Positions 21,895-33,608 of a stretch of 64,000 nt of DNA are shown one piece after another; position 1 is the first letter of the stretch; each line of letters opens with the position of its first letter. Below the pieces are notes generated by a model. The model ran no database searches and was not told where the DNA came from. It worked only from the letters and a program-made list of their open reading frames with translations. The translations under genes and the position numbers were made by a program. Source of the DNA: Bedellia somnulentella (taxonomy: Eukaryota > Arthropoda > Insecta > Lepidoptera > Bedelliidae); contig OY755179.1 of NCBI GenBank assembly GCA_963576735.1, forward strand, positions 5,022,001 to 5,086,000, in the 5' to 3' direction.

Positions 21895-22030
21895 AGTGAT
21901 TGATGGCTGAAATACCTATTGCCAATAATCCTTCAAGCATTTACCCTCTGAACTTTCCAAATGGCTTAACGTATTAATTCTCACATTTTGCCTACTTTTC
22001 ATATCATAACGCAGTGAGCATAGGCAATAT
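21895..22030 (+). mobile_element. SINE-B, degenerate
   Basis: ggctgaaatacctattgcca and ctctgaactttccaaa align with the middle of SINE-B and cgcagtgagcata with the tail. Weak. Confidence 0.35.
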
Positions 22031-22479
22031 AAATCACTTTTGTGAAGATTATTTATCAAAATTAAGGATTTTCAGAACCAACATTGCACCAACCAATAAT
22101 ATTTTGTTCTTATGCAAACGTAAACTTAAGTCGTTAAAGAAGTTTTAAAATCTAGTTTATTTGGGTGAAAGTTTGACAACTTTGAAGTTTCAAACTAAAA
22201 TTATATTTGAATCAGCGTGAATGAGCGTGCTATATTTTGTTTTGTATATTAGGTTTGGATTATAAACCAATTATATTATTCTGTTTTCATTATTAAAAAA
22301 TATCAAAATATCTTAAAAATAAAAAAGGGACTAAAAAGGTTTTAGCAAATAAACAACTCTTATGAAAATCTAACAATACAAAATTGAGCCGTTTTCGTAT
22401 TCATGTATTTAATTTGACGTATTAATCTATAGATAAAAGACGATTGACATAGCAAATTCTTCTGTATTCTTTTACTTTT

Positions 22480-22590
22480 TTATATTTTATTATTTATTGT
22501 CTGAAGTTGTTGAAGTTAGTTTTTGTGCCTTTTATGCAGCGAATAAATGTCTTTCTTCTTCTTCTTTTTTTTTCTTCTTCTTCAAACGCT
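22480..22590 (+). repeat. Possible LINE tail with (TTC)n
   Basis: gcgaataaatgtctttcttc leads into repeated ttcttc. This resembles the (CTT)n-tailed LINE 3' ends elsewhere in the window, but no coding part remains. Confidence 0.35.
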
Positions 22591-22959
22591 TGCTTTATTA
22601 ATCAATACTTTGGAGCGATACGATTATGCAACTAGATATCTAACGCTCTTTAAAGAAAAAATCAGTCAGCAACAATTTCAGTAAAAATTACAAAAAAGCA
22701 TAGGTGTTGTAAATATTTCCCGTTCATATTAATTTCGTTGTATATTTTAAAAATTAAAAACTTACCTCAACCGTCTTTGTAATTAATAGCAGAAGTACAT
22801 AACGTATTCAACTTTCAGCTGTCTAACTCAGCGCTTTCAGAACTGCAACTGGATTCTGCAGAACCTTGGGGTTCTTATAAAAAGGCTTTCAGTAAATCCA
22901 TGAAAATTCAAGAATTCATTGCTGTGTCGGAATATCATAAATATATCAGAACTTAAGAA
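22591..22959. other. Unassigned DNA
   Basis: No feature recognised. Confidence 0.3.
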
Positions 22960-23110
22960 TTTCATAATATTCGTTAGTCACTTTTGGCAGTTCAGTGAGT
23001 AAAAGATTGACAAATAAAGTTTGATTTAAATTAAGACGATGGGTTTTCAGCAACATTCGTATAAAAAGCATGGTTAGAAATATTTAGGCGATACTACACA
23101 ACTTATACGT
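22960..23110 (-). mobile_element. SINE-B, degenerate
   Basis: cacttttggcagttcagtga, gatgggttttcagcaac and ggcgatactacacaac keep the SINE-B order. Strongly decayed. Confidence 0.4.
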
Positions 23111-23464
23111 ATTTATAAACGTCATGTCACTCAGAAAGACACATCTTTCTGTCAAACCTTGTTTCAAAAGAATAGTGCAGGCGTCAAAGCGTGACATTAC
23201 CCTTTAAAATGTTTTACAATGACCGAATTCAGTGACTTCTAATGACCTTCAGAAAACCCGAGTTTGTTACGACCTTCGCCAAGCTCGATAAACAAAGTGA
23301 AACAAACAAAAGCAAAGTCGAAGCAAAACAACAGAAAAGTTTGTAAATTATAAAACTAATAGCCATATGTCGTGCTATTTATAAGGCAAAAGTTATAAAG
23401 AAACATTAACAACTGACTTAGCATATCACGCATCGTGTAAAACCCACAATTTGTAAAGTAATGA

Positions 23465-26290
23465 AGAAGAAGAAGAAGAAAAATTGTTTATTTGGCACAC
23501 AATAATAAAATACAGAGTTAATTTACAACAATAAAAAAAAATGCACCAAAAAGGCACCAACTCAGCATGTGTATGAGAAAGTCAAACAACTTGGTTGATG
23601 AATTTCCCATACGCTGGTTTTCAGTTAGCGCCATAACTAAAACTAATATTACAACTTAATATAAATAAGTTAAACAAACAAAAATAATAAAACAACAAAA
23701 AGAAAAAAAAAAAACTAACAGACATACACAAAGAATTTTTTTTTTTATTATTATTCTCTTCAAATTAATGAATTTAGTATATAATATATAACTACTTTCA
23801 TACGGCATAACCTCATAAATAATTACAAACAAATACACTGCTTCTCTTAAGAAACTAAATATTTTGTGTTTATAAATATATCTAAATTATATAAAAATAA
23901 AAAAAAATAAAAAAGTAAGAAGGAAAAAATATATATAATATAAAAACATATATAAATACACCTCCTACACATATATGTTTGATAAATATTAATTGTATGG
24001 GTGTGTGTGAATGTTGTGATGGGATAAAAGTTATTGATTGAGTTGTAAGAATGCTTTCATTTTCAACCTAAATGATGACAAAGAGCTTAACTTTTTTAAG
24101 GGAGGGGGTAAATCATTCCAGCATTTCGTGGCAGCAAAACGAAAACTACCCCGAAATGCTGTAGTGCGATGGCGAGGTGTGACAAGTAATGTAGCACATC
24201 CACGAGTAGTGTAATGACTCAAATTTTTTGACCAAACCAGTTTTTCATTTAAGTAGAGTGGGCTTCCACGTTTGATGATACCAAACAAAAGAGTGGCCAA
24301 GTGTAATTTACGCCTTGATTCTAAATTCAATATCTTATTTTGATTTAAAATAGGTGATATATGACTTCTAGGGGCAATGTCGTAACAAAACCTGATACAC
24401 GCATTCTGCACTCTCTGTATAAGCCGTTGTGTACGAGCGAGAAGACAGGGGCCATACACGACATCACCGTAATTAAGTTTGCTTAGTATCAAGGAGTCAC
24501 ATAACTTAATACGGAGTTCGATACTCAAATAAGGCCGTATTTTATATAAAACTTTTAGTTTATAAAAACAGTTACTAACTTTGTCTAAAACATGTTTTTC
24601 AAATCTTAAATTTTCGTCGAATATTAAGCCGAGGTTGCGTGCCTGTTTGACCCTTTCGATTTCCACATTACCTATTAGTAATTTTGGGTTTTTTTCCGCT
24701 ACCTTTGTTCGTTGGGTTTTGTTTCCTAAAATAAGGAATTTAGATTTGTTAGGATTTAGTGTGAGAGAGTTAATTTTGCACCATTTCTCAATGTTATTTA
24801 AGTCCTTATTCATTGAGTCCAACGATTCGACAAAATTATTGGAGTCAATAGGAGTATAGATTTGTAGGTCATCTGCAAAAAGGTGATATTCACAATGGGA
24901 TATATGGGAGGTAAGGTCTGATGTGTATAAAATGAAAAGCAGCGGAGCCAGGTTGGATCCTTGGGGTGTTCCTCTACATACTGCGTATTCATTTGAAAAT
25001 ATTACATCGCCATTCTTTTTAGTTAATTTAACAATCTGTGATCGTGCAGTGAGGTAACTGTTAAACCACTGTATAGTAGCTGAGTCAAAACCATAGTATG
25101 ATAATTTAGCTACAACTAGTGGGTGATTCATCGAGTCAAATGCGCGGGTGCAGTCCAACAAGGTCAGTAGAGTGGCCTTTCCCTTATCTTGAGCCAATAA
25201 GATGCTATCGACCACGTCAAGGAGAGCAGTGGTAGTACTGTGCTCTTTCCGAAATCCTGATTGAAAGATTGGAAGAATTTTGTTATCCTCGAGATATTTT
25301 GTCATTTGCTCACAGACTACTTTTTCCAAAATTTTTGACATGCAAGAGAGTAAACTAATCGGGCGTAGGTCGGCACAGGTTGTAGGATTATTATTTTTTG
25401 GAAGTGGTAATACTAAAGCTCTTTTCCATAAGTCCGGAAAAGTGCAACTTTCTATAGATTTATTCACTATAAATGTTATGATTTCCAAAGTGGTAGGAAG
25501 AGTCAGGAGTAGCATAGAAAGTGAGATATGATCGGGACCTTGCGCATTTGATTTAAGGCTTTTTATTACTTCTAGCACCTTATCCGTTGTTATAGTGTGT
25601 AGCTTGAATGTAGAGGAAGAGTATCTGTGAGTTTTAAAATAATTTAAGTTTTCCGCATTTGTGTCGTTATCTCCAGGTACAGTTAAAAATTGTTGGTTTA
25701 TAAAATCCGGGTCATTGAAATGTTCGGGCAGTACTAGATCGGTGTGTTTGCGTAGTACTATTGATTTCAAATTTTTCCATAACAAGTTCGGGTTTTTTAA
25801 ATTTTTGTTGATGTAAGTATCGAAATAAGCTTTTTTTTCATAGTGAAGTGTGACATTTACTAGATGTTTTAAGTCTTTGTAATCCTTTTTATGTGAGTCT
25901 AAGTGAGTATGATTGTATTTGTTGTGAGTGTCGTCTCGTAGCGACATCAACAGCTTGACATTTTCCGTAATATAAGGATAGCTTTTTTCTTTGATTACTA
26001 TGGTTTTGTAAGGCGCATGGAGATCGAAAAGATTTGTTAAAAACTTCGTGAACGTCATTACCATTTCATTTATATCCGTGAACTGTTTCACAATAGACCA
26101 ATCAATTGATCTAAGGTCCCTATCAAAGAACTCGGGGAGAATATCATTCAGCGGTCTGTAAGTGATATAACGAGATATCTGCTTAGGCTTTTTAACATTG
26201 CATTCCACGACAACAAGGGCATGGCGACCTAAGGTGGGTACTGATTGAATTTCCACTGATCGCACCGGTAAGTCAGTAATAACCAAATGA
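23465..26290 (-). mobile_element. Jockey/CR1-like LINE, 5' truncated
   Basis: About 2.8 kb, from a truncated endonuclease through the full RT to a 3' UTR ending in (CTT)n (read as gaagaagaagaagaa on the plus strand at 23465-23479). atgaagaa occurs at both edges (about 23462 and 26291) and may be a short target duplication or chance. The 3' UTR (23480-24030) has a cataaactaa-type AT-rich body and shares ctgaaaaccagcgt with the fragment at 18905. Confidence 0.8.
24031..26286 (-). CDS. LINE ORF2 remnant: endonuclease end plus intact reverse transcriptase
   Basis: A 751-residue open frame. The listed first residue is a TTG, so the natural start lies in lost upstream sequence. Residues 1-30 (VITDLPV...GRHALVVVECN) look like the end of an apurinic-type endonuclease, where the usual SDH is replaced by GRH. 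RT motifs: KSNAQGPDHIS (245-255), LRPISLLSCMSKILEK (307-322), LDCTRAFDS (377-385), GTPQGSNLAPLLF (439-451) and FADDL (470-474). The end (FRGSFRFAATKCWNDLPPPL) is the usual Jockey/CR1 C-terminus. No stop interrupts the RT. It cannot be autonomous without the endonuclease and ORF1. The exact clade is not assigned. Confidence 0.85.
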   Translation of the reverse strand: MVITDLPVRSVEIQSVPTLGRHALVVVECNVKKPKQISRYITYRPLNDILPEFFDRDLRSIDWSIVKQFTDINEMVMTFTKFLTNLFDLHAPYKTIVIKEKSYPYITENVKLLMSLRDDTHNKYNHTHLDSHKKDYKDLKHLVNVTLHYEKKAYFDTYINKNLKNPNLLWKNLKSIVLRKHTDLVLPEHFNDPDFINQQFLTVPGDNDTNAENLNYFKTHRYSSSTFKLHTITTDKVLEVIKSLKSNAQGPDHISLSMLLLTLPTTLEIITFIVNKSIESCTFPDLWKRALVLPLPKNNNPTTCADLRPISLLSCMSKILEKVVCEQMTKYLEDNKILPIFQSGFRKEHSTTTALLDVVDSILLAQDKGKATLLTLLDCTRAFDSMNHPLVVAKLSYYGFDSATIQWFNSYLTARSQIVKLTKKNGDVIFSNEYAVCRGTPQGSNLAPLLFILYTSDLTSHISHCEYHLFADDLQIYTPIDSNNFVESLDSMNKDLNNIEKWCKINSLTLNPNKSKFLILGNKTQRTKVAEKNPKLLIGNVEIERVKQARNLGLIFDENLRFEKHVLDKVSNCFYKLKVLYKIRPYLSIELRIKLCDSLILSKLNYGDVVYGPCLLARTQRLIQRVQNACIRFCYDIAPRSHISPILNQNKILNLESRRKLHLATLLFGIIKRGSPLYLNEKLVWSKNLSHYTTRGCATLLVTPRHRTTAFRGSFRFAATKCWNDLPPPLKKLSSLSSFRLKMKAFLQLNQ

Positions 26291-26544
26291 CATGAAGAAT
26301 GACACTTATATTACGGCAACAATATGAATTAAATGAAGGTATAATTAAATAAAATAGCTTCGCAACGTTCACAACCGGTGAATTCTTTATTACTTATGAT
26401 ATTCGTGATTTTTGTCCAGTTGCATCCTGTTTATTTTCAGATGGTATTTGTGTTGAAGCCTGCAAACCTTGATTTCAGTAATGAAAAATTAAAAAGGTCA
26501 GTAAAAAATTCAAATCAATAACACACGTCCCAAAATATTTGATG

Positions 26545-26790
26545 GTATTGTCAGCTGGTGTTCGGAGTACCCACATTTGGCTTGGACAGCATACTCACGT
26601 GACAAGGGACAGGTGGCGCCGTTATGTACGAATACATTGCCATGTCACATGTAACAAGTATAACTTAGCCAAACATATGGGTATCCTAAAGATTATTTTC
26701 GTTTTGATATATATTTTAAAAAGACTTAACATTGGTGAAAGGCCGACGCGGGATTTCAACCCATGCCTTTCTGCATAGCATTGTTACTGC
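26545..26790 (-). mobile_element. SINE-A, old copy
   Basis: gtcagctggtgttcggagta, the gtacgaatacattgcc stretch and a decayed tRNA-like head (gggatttcaacccatg) keep SINE-A order. Part of the body is replaced by unrelated AT-rich bases. Confidence 0.6.
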
Positions 26791-27083
26791 GTTAATGCGT
26801 TATGAGTTGTTTATTTTTAAAACTAAGTATACTTTCCTCAGGGGAGTTATAAAATGGAGATATGTAGAGGAATCATAATCTTATTTTTACATAACTGTGA
26901 ATTTTTATCTTTGGTAATGAATCTAGCTTTTCATATATTTTTTACTTTATATTTAAAGTTTTGAAGAGGTTTTGTAATAAAATTGAATAAATATGAAAAC
27001 CTCCTTCCAATTTAAGCTTATTAGACATTGAAAAAAAGAATTGACAGCTTCTTTAGTACATTAAAGTTATTTTCTAATAAAAG

Positions 27084-27318
27084 CCGTGTAGTGCCGGCTT
27101 AGAATAACACTACCCTTTTCTACCTACGGGTGTCGTAAGAGGCGACTAAGGGTGTGGGGCTTTTTTAAGTAATTTTTGAGCGATTCAGATGACCAACGAT
27201 ACTTTATTTCTACCAACTTGTCCCTTATCGACTACCAAATGTGGCTGAAGAGTTTTTAGCACTGAAGCTCTGTCTATCCCTTTTTGGGATTTATACCCGG
27301 GAGTATATATATGTATGT
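27084..27318 (+). mobile_element. SINE-B, second subfamily; host of a SINE-A insertion
   Basis: Starts gccgtgtagtgccgg and ends in gagtatatatatgtatg, directly followed by the target duplication of SINE-A at 27327. Confidence 0.85.
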
Positions 27319-27326
27319 TTCTAATA

Positions 27327-27704
27327 CAGACAACCGTGATAGCCCAGTGGGTAGAACACTCGGTTATCGTGCAAACGACTAGTGTTCAAATCCTAGGTCG
27401 GGCCTACACCAATTTGTCTTTTCTAAAGACATATGTGTGGTTAATTTATCATGGTTGTTAACGGTGAGGGAAAACATCGTGAGGAAACCCACATGGCTGA
27501 GTTGTACTTAGTCATGTGACAGTGTATTCGTACAAAGCGGCGATAGGCCTGCCCCCTATCACGTGAGTACACTGTCCATGCAAAACGTGGGTACTCTGAA
27601 CACCAGGTGACAAAGTCACGTGATGTTCAGAAAGAATTAGTACTTCTGCCAACCCCTTTGGGGATATTCGGCGTGAACGTTTATGTTTTTGTTATGTTAT
27701 GTTT
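27327..27704 (+). mobile_element. SINE-A, full length, nested at a SINE-B tail
   Basis: Complete copy with A box, B box, body and the ccccttttgggg-type hairpin. The 12-base atgtttctaata repeats at 27315-27326 and 27705-27716, proving insertion after the SINE-B. Confidence 0.9.
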
Positions 27705-27716
27705 ATGTTTCTAATA

Positions 27717-28164
27717 AAAAGAGAGATAAAACTAACATTGTCAAATCCATTAAATTCATATCTCAGCATTTCGTCCATTTTGAAAACGGTAAGTAGGATC
27801 ATTACACAGAGTATCCTGAGGATGTTCAGCCATACCCCTATCTATATCCCCCTATTATTAATACAAAATAGCCAGGAATAGTAATGGAGTAGAACTATTC
27901 TAATCCGACCTTCAAGTAGCTTTAGTCCTTCAAACGGTAACAGTGCTTACCGTGAATGGCTGTATATCAAAATGTCAGGTATACGAGTATCCAGAATGCA
28001 TTGTGGTACGGTCTGCGGTGCTCAGTGTACAATATACGGCGACTAAGAGTCTGCTATCTGACATTATGATTAATGTTTGCATAACTTATTGCATGCAAAT
28101 TATCAACAGGAACTGTTAACTGAATGCCTACATATGGACTTTATTTAGTTTACTTCGTAAGTAA
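27717..28164. other. Unassigned DNA
   Basis: Short palindrome-like patches at about 27960-28050, no ORF recognised. Confidence 0.3.
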
Positions 28165-28248
28165 CATACATACATATACTCACGCCATCAGGTACCATTG
28201 GGGTAGGCAGAAACTATCGATGCTACTTTGTACGATCCTGGCAAACAG
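28165..28248 (-). mobile_element. RTE-like LINE 3' end, split by SINE-C
   Basis: Tail catacatacatatactcac, hairpin ccattggggtagg and cgatcctggcaaac. The copy resumes at 28407 after the SINE-C insertion. Confidence 0.8.
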
Positions 28249-28257
28249 ATCTCTCTA

Positions 28258-28397
28258 GTAAGTTAAGGAAAGAAAAAAAATCGACACCAGCAGAACTCGA
28301 ACCCGCGACCTCCCCGGTTGACGCCCTGGTCGCTCCACCAATTGAGCTGATTAGTAATAATCCCTGCATGAGGTTTTCATGCAAAAAAACATTCTAA
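28258..28397 (-). mobile_element. SINE-C, inserted in LINE fragment
   Basis: A 140-bp copy in head, tRNA-like and tail order on the minus strand: cctcatgcagggattatta head, a tRNA-like part with gggttcgagttctgc, and a ctttccttaa tail. atctctcta flanks both sides (28249-28257, 28398-28406). Confidence 0.8.
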
Positions 28398-28406
28398 ATC
28401 TCTCTA

Positions 28407-28530
28407 CCTTAATTTACATCCGTCAATCTTTTGTGCATGTTCTTTTATTCTTCCGTTACTATGGACTTAGTGAGCACACTCTCAATTTGATCCAAATGAG
28501 TCTTCCGAGGTCGTCTGAATTAGCAACGGT
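28407..28530 (-). mobile_element. RTE-like LINE, continuation of split copy
   Basis: ttacatccgtcaatctttt, ctcaatttgatccaaatgag and cttccgaggtcgtc continue the LINE 3' coding region in the right order. Confidence 0.8.
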
Positions 28531-28717
28531 AGAAATAGTCTGGTCAATTTATCTCAATATTAACTGGAAATTTTAGTGCCAAGAACAATATGAACAATTT
28601 TATCCTCACTACACAAAACATTTAAGGATCATACAAAGAGGTAGATACTAAATCAACAAAACATCCTTAATGGAATAAAGACTTGCTTATGAATTAAGTA
28701 TAAATTATTTCGTTTGC

Positions 28718-28966
28718 TGTGTAGTGCCGGCTTAGAATAGCACTACCCCATTTCTTCCGGTGGGTGTACGTAAGAGGCGACTAACGGTATTGGGGCTTTT
28801 CAGGATTTTTGGGCGGTGCGGTTGGAGAACCATCACGAACAACCTTTATTTTTACCATCTTTTCCCCACTCAACTTCCAAAAGTAGCTGAGGAATTTATA
28901 ATTCCTTAGATCTGGCTACCCCTTCTTGGGAAATATAGCCGTGAGTATATGTATGTATGTATGTAT
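28718..28966 (+). mobile_element. SINE-B, full length
   Basis: Complete copy, ctgtgtagtgccggc to gtgagtatatgtatgtatg. Confidence 0.9.
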
Positions 28967-29004
28967 TTCGTTAATCTGCGAAATCTGAGGCAAGAATAGT
29001 ATTA

Positions 29005-29225
29005 CGTACATACATATATATACTGACAGCTATTTGTTCAAAAAAAGGATAGACAGAGTTTAAGAATAAGAAATTATTCAGCCACTTTTAAGAAGTTGGT
29101 TGAGGAAAAGATTGTGAAATAAAGGTTGGTGGTATAGCATCGCCCAAAAACTTATAACGCTCCAATACCCTTAGTCGCCTTACAACCACGGGAAGAAATG
29201 CAATATTTATATTGGGCCGGCTGCA
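29005..29225 (-). mobile_element. SINE-B, diverged
   Basis: Tail catacatatatatactgac, then cagccacttttaagaagttg and agcatcgcccaaaaactta. The 5' end is degenerate. Confidence 0.65.
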
Positions 29226-30870
29226 AATTATTGCCCTCTATAAAACGTACTCTTTTCAAGTAAAAAATAAAATCTATTCACATCAAGGGACAAAACATTG
29301 CATGAAGTATATAAAAATATGTACTTCTACCACCACTTCGGGACATATGGCTTGCACGCTTTATATTTAAATTAGAACAATAGCAGTGCCCTATTTTTGG
29401 TCGCTCAACATGAAATACCTCATTAGGACCAAGTAAACATTACCAAGGTTCATTTAAAATTCCAACGGAATTATGAATACTAACAAGTTGATCAGAATTC
29501 AATTTCGAGTGTGACTTGCTGCTGGTAATTTCATTAGGAACCGCCGCATATTAACTACAGTATGAGTTATAAGCAAGGGAACGTGATATCAATGGCTGAT
29601 TAGAACGCAGGTTTTACGGGCTACGTAAAATTTACGGTTGTGCAGATTTTTATGCGATTAATAATATTATTTATTGCCTTATGCGATTAATTATATTATT
29701 TATTGCCGGCCGTTTTGAAGAGATAACTGATAACGTCTTGTAAAAAAATGGCATGTGCCGCGAGCGAGAGAGAATGGTAGGTGAATGTTATCATTGAGCT
29801 TTCGTAAAGCAGCAAAATTTAAAATTGTTGTGTATTATTATTATACTTGATGGTGCGAGGTGTTTTAAATTTCTTTAATTTTTAGATCACGTCATCATTT
29901 TTTAAATTATTATTTTACTAACGATTGAATGAATTTAATTTATTAATGACCGTAACTTTTCATTTTTTTACAAATAAAATGATCGTTCGCCAGCTGGTTC
30001 TAAAAATATATTTTACATTGATATTTACACGAAACATATTGACAGATACCAAGGCATTTCATTAATTCGTATACCCAAAATATAGATGCAGAGGTACTAA
30101 TATCATTTCGTCACGTGATGTTCAAAGTATAAATTTTTGCCTGAAAAGAGATTTAGTTTCATTCAACGTAGGCTGAAGCCAAGTCCGATAATGAGCTCAT
30201 TGTATTAATGTTATACTGATTTCGGATTATGAAGTATAATAAAATCACTGGTTTGTACTACAGTCAATTTTCGCGTCGAATGTTAATATTGGGTAAATAT
30301 GATTTTTGTGTTACGCATTTTAACAATCATTAGATTTGACGTAAAAATTGTTAACCAAAAACTGTAGTTGCGTGCAAAATCATTAAAAATATGTTAAAAC
30401 AGACAATAATCTTAACATAAAAAAAAAGTATGGAAACATTGATGATAATCTTTTATGAATTGTACCTATTGAATTATTTATATTAAACATTTATTAAACA
30501 TTATTAGCAAATTTATAAAAAATATATTTGAAAACAGATCACGCTATCTCAAAGTCAAGCGTTGACGCCGAATATTTCCAAAGTTATCCCCTAGGTATAT
30601 AAAATAATATAAATCTTAACACGTATAGAGATCTCTCTCTATATATACTACGATACAGTAAAATTATTGAAAAACAGTTGCAATTTTGTTAAATTGATAG
30701 AATGTTCTAAATTATCAGATTTCATAAATCAGTATATATATTTAACAAATTATCATCATTAGTGAGATAGTCCACAAACATTGATAAACAACAAATATGC
30801 AATGAAAATTATCCTTCTTAATTTACGTTTCAAAATTTTAAACTTTACTAAAATAGTAATTACTTAAAAG
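29226..30870. other. Long AT-rich stretch with small repeats only
   Basis: A degenerate SINE-A tail may lie at about 29325-29370 and another at 30078-30140. Two adjacent 34-base near-copies of tgcgattaat..attatttattgcc sit at 29652-29706. No ORF recognised. Confidence 0.35.
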
Positions 30871-30881
30871 TAAGGAAAAGT

Positions 30882-31250
30882 CACAGCCGTGATAGCCCAG
30901 TGGGTAGAACACTCGGTTAACGTGCAAGCGACTAGTGTTCAAATCCCGGGTCGGGCCTACACCAATTTGTCTTTTCTAAAGACATATGTGTGGTTAATTT
31001 ATCATGGTTGTTAACGGTGAGGGAAAACATCGTGAGGAAACCCACATGGCTGAGTTGTACTTAGTCATGTGACAGTGTATTCGTACAAAACGGCGATAGG
31101 CCTGCCCCCTATCACGTGAGTACACTGTCCATGCAAAACGTGGGTACTCTGAACACCAGATGACAAAGTCACGTGATGTTCAGAAGTATTAGTACCTCTG
31201 CCAACCCCTTCGGGGATATACGGCGTGAACGTTTATGTTTATGTTATGTT
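30882..31250 (+). mobile_element. SINE-A, full length, 11-bp target duplication
   Basis: Best-preserved copy in the window: 369 bp from gccgtgatagcccag to the tttatgttatgtt tail. taaggaaaagt repeats at 30871-30881 and 31251-31261. Confidence 0.92.
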
Positions 31251-31458
31251 TAAGGAAAAGTTTTTTTGTAAAACAAATTAATTATATTTTTCTGGACTAT
31301 AGCGTGGCAGACATGCAATAACGCAAGAGTAAGTTAAGTATACACTGGTTCACCACGTGGGATCCGTATATTTCTTATTACTTTAAAACATCTACATTAT
31401 AAACTCACAGCAACATATCATTATCTAAATAATATAATTAGTCGTTTACCTACCTTAG

Positions 31459-31693
31459 CTGTGTAGTGCCAGCTTAGAATAGCGCTACCCCATTTCTTCC
31501 GGCCTCTTACGTAAAGAGGCGACTTTTAAGGGATTATTGGGCGATGCGGTTGGAGACCCATCATCAACAACCTTTATTTTACCATCTTTTCCCCACTCAA
31601 GTTTCCTAAAGTGGCTGAGGAATTTCTTATTCCTTAGCTCTGGCTACCCCTTCTAGGGATTTATAGCCGTGATTATATGTATGCATGTATGTA
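31459..31693 (+). mobile_element. SINE-B, full length with small rearrangement
   Basis: Near 31500 the ggtgggtgtacgtaagagg segment is replaced by a locally inverted cctcttacgtaaagagg. The rest is typical. Confidence 0.85.
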
Positions 31694-32167
31694 AATGACC
31701 TAGAATTCAGTTTTCAAAATAGTCACAATGAGTAATACCTTTAGAATATATTAATAAATATATATTTTTAATTCCAATAAAATGAAGTATCTGAACAAAA
31801 AACCATTTCACGCGGATCTCTAAAGACAAGATTTTGCTTTTATTTGGTATTTTATGCAAATGTAATTTCCTTGATACTTCTATTCTTTGTGATAAATTGC
31901 TGTTATTATTCAACGCTGCCGACCATTGTTAAACTTTTTGGACAAAAAAGGATGTTTTAGTTGTATATCTTTTAAATCGGTGAGAGGTGAAAGTTCAGAT
32001 CCTTTATTACGTTCTCATGTATATTTCCAAAAAGGGTTTCGAATAAAAACGTTTGCGGAAACACTTTCCGAAACGTTAATGTTTAGTTATCCCTATTGTT
32101 AGAGTGAGACCCAAGCTAATTTAAGATAGGAACAAACTAATCCTTTTTATCTGAAAATAAATTAAAA
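31694..32167. other. Unassigned AT-rich DNA
   Basis: A 68-codon frame at 31707-31913 on the minus strand shows no recognisable features. Confidence 0.3.
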
Positions 32168-32325
32168 GCAAAACGGCGATAGGCCTGCCCCCCATTCACG
32201 TGAGCACACTGTCCTAACTTAACTTGGGTACTCTGAACATCAGGTTACAATGTCAAATTATGTTCAGAAGCATAAGTACCTCTGCCGACCCCTTAAGTGA
32301 TATTTGGTGTGAACATATATGAACG
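32168..32325 (+). mobile_element. SINE-A, 5' truncated
   Basis: Starts inside the body at aaaacggcgataggcctgcc and runs to ggtgtgaacatatatg. No tRNA-like head. Confidence 0.8.
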
Positions 32326-33237
32326 CTTGGAAGTACCATGGGATGTAATAAGCTTCAGAATCAATAACTCTGTAGCATGGGGGCTTCAAGGTTACATCAT
32401 GTTGAAATAAAGGATTTTTGGTAATGATGATAATTAAATGATGATGAAATAAATAATATACATTACCAACTAGGTTTATCTATTAATCGTAAAAGATTTC
32501 GAAGTTCCTTCAGCTATAAAAGACATAAAAAAAGATAACTACTGTACTGAAATTGTCACCGTATGTCATTTATATCTCAATAAAAGATTGTGTGAAATCG
32601 GTACCAAATTTTAAAGCACACAGCATGAGTTAAGTTAGAGGAAGTAACTTCAGTGAGTAACATTGTAATAATCATAATAATTTCAAGACCAAATATTAAT
32701 AGTATTCAAAACTAAGAAAATTCTCGAAAAGTATCATATAAATAATCATTAAAGCGGGGTCGATCCCACGACCCTCTCATCTATATAATGTCGTTATTTG
32801 AACACGACCAAAGAAAATCTTCGATTTTTTTCTATTGACTGTGTAACTCTGGCAACCTCAGCTTTGGATTTTAATGGCTAGTATAAGTAAAAAAAGTAAT
32901 TACAGTAAAAAAGAATAAAACAGTTCTAGCAATTTCTTCTTATAAATATTTCGGTAAAATGTCGGTTCAGATCTCAAAAGATGTCGTTACGAAAATGATT
33001 AATTCATAAATACTACCAGAAAATGCAAATATCTCAATTAAATATCGTGTTCTGTATATCCGTGATTATTTGGAATTAGTCTGATATTCATAAATTCATT
33101 CAACAAGATAAATAACTGCATAAGTAATGAAATCACAGCAGATGATTGTATCATATATATTAGTCATACTGGGTAGTTACTTTTTTACTAAGGTATTAAT
33201 AAAGTAGATTTATATATTACATCAGTTGGTACATTAA
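32326..33237. other. Unassigned AT-rich DNA
   Basis: A lone ggggtcgatcccacgacc at about 32756 resembles a T arm, but no cloverleaf can be built around it. Confidence 0.3.
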
Positions 33238-33485
33238 AACATTCATACGCTCACCCCGTTATTCCCCATTGGGGTAGGCAGAGAATATCGATCGCCACTT
33301 TTTACGATCCTGAGACTCTCGAACTTCGTCTACATTCATCAATCTTTTCATACATGCTCTTTTATTCTTCGCACTTCAGAAGCCTGCCTTATTTAGCACA
33401 TTCTTTATTTGATTTAATTGTGCCCCTCGTTGTCATTCTCTACTAACATTACCTTCCACATTGACTCCATAAATCTTTTTAATTA
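33238..33485 (-). mobile_element. RTE-like LINE, 3' fragment
   Basis: About 250 bases from tail (cattcatacgctcac) through the SAYP..., KRACMK and RGRPR-type coding region, with indels. Confidence 0.75.
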
Positions 33486-33608
33486 CAATCACCCACCTCT
33501 TTAGTATTAAATTCTAATTATACTTCTGAGATAATTAAAGTCACAAAAATGTATATAATAAAAATACCAAGCAAAAACTGGAAAAAAAAATTAACTGTAT
33601 TATTAAAT

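Noticed and set aside
29652..29706. Tandem satellite
   Set aside because: Only two 34-base units; too short to call more than a local duplication.
32756..32775. tRNA T arm (ggggtcgatcccacgacc)
   Set aside because: No acceptor, D or anticodon stem can be formed around it.
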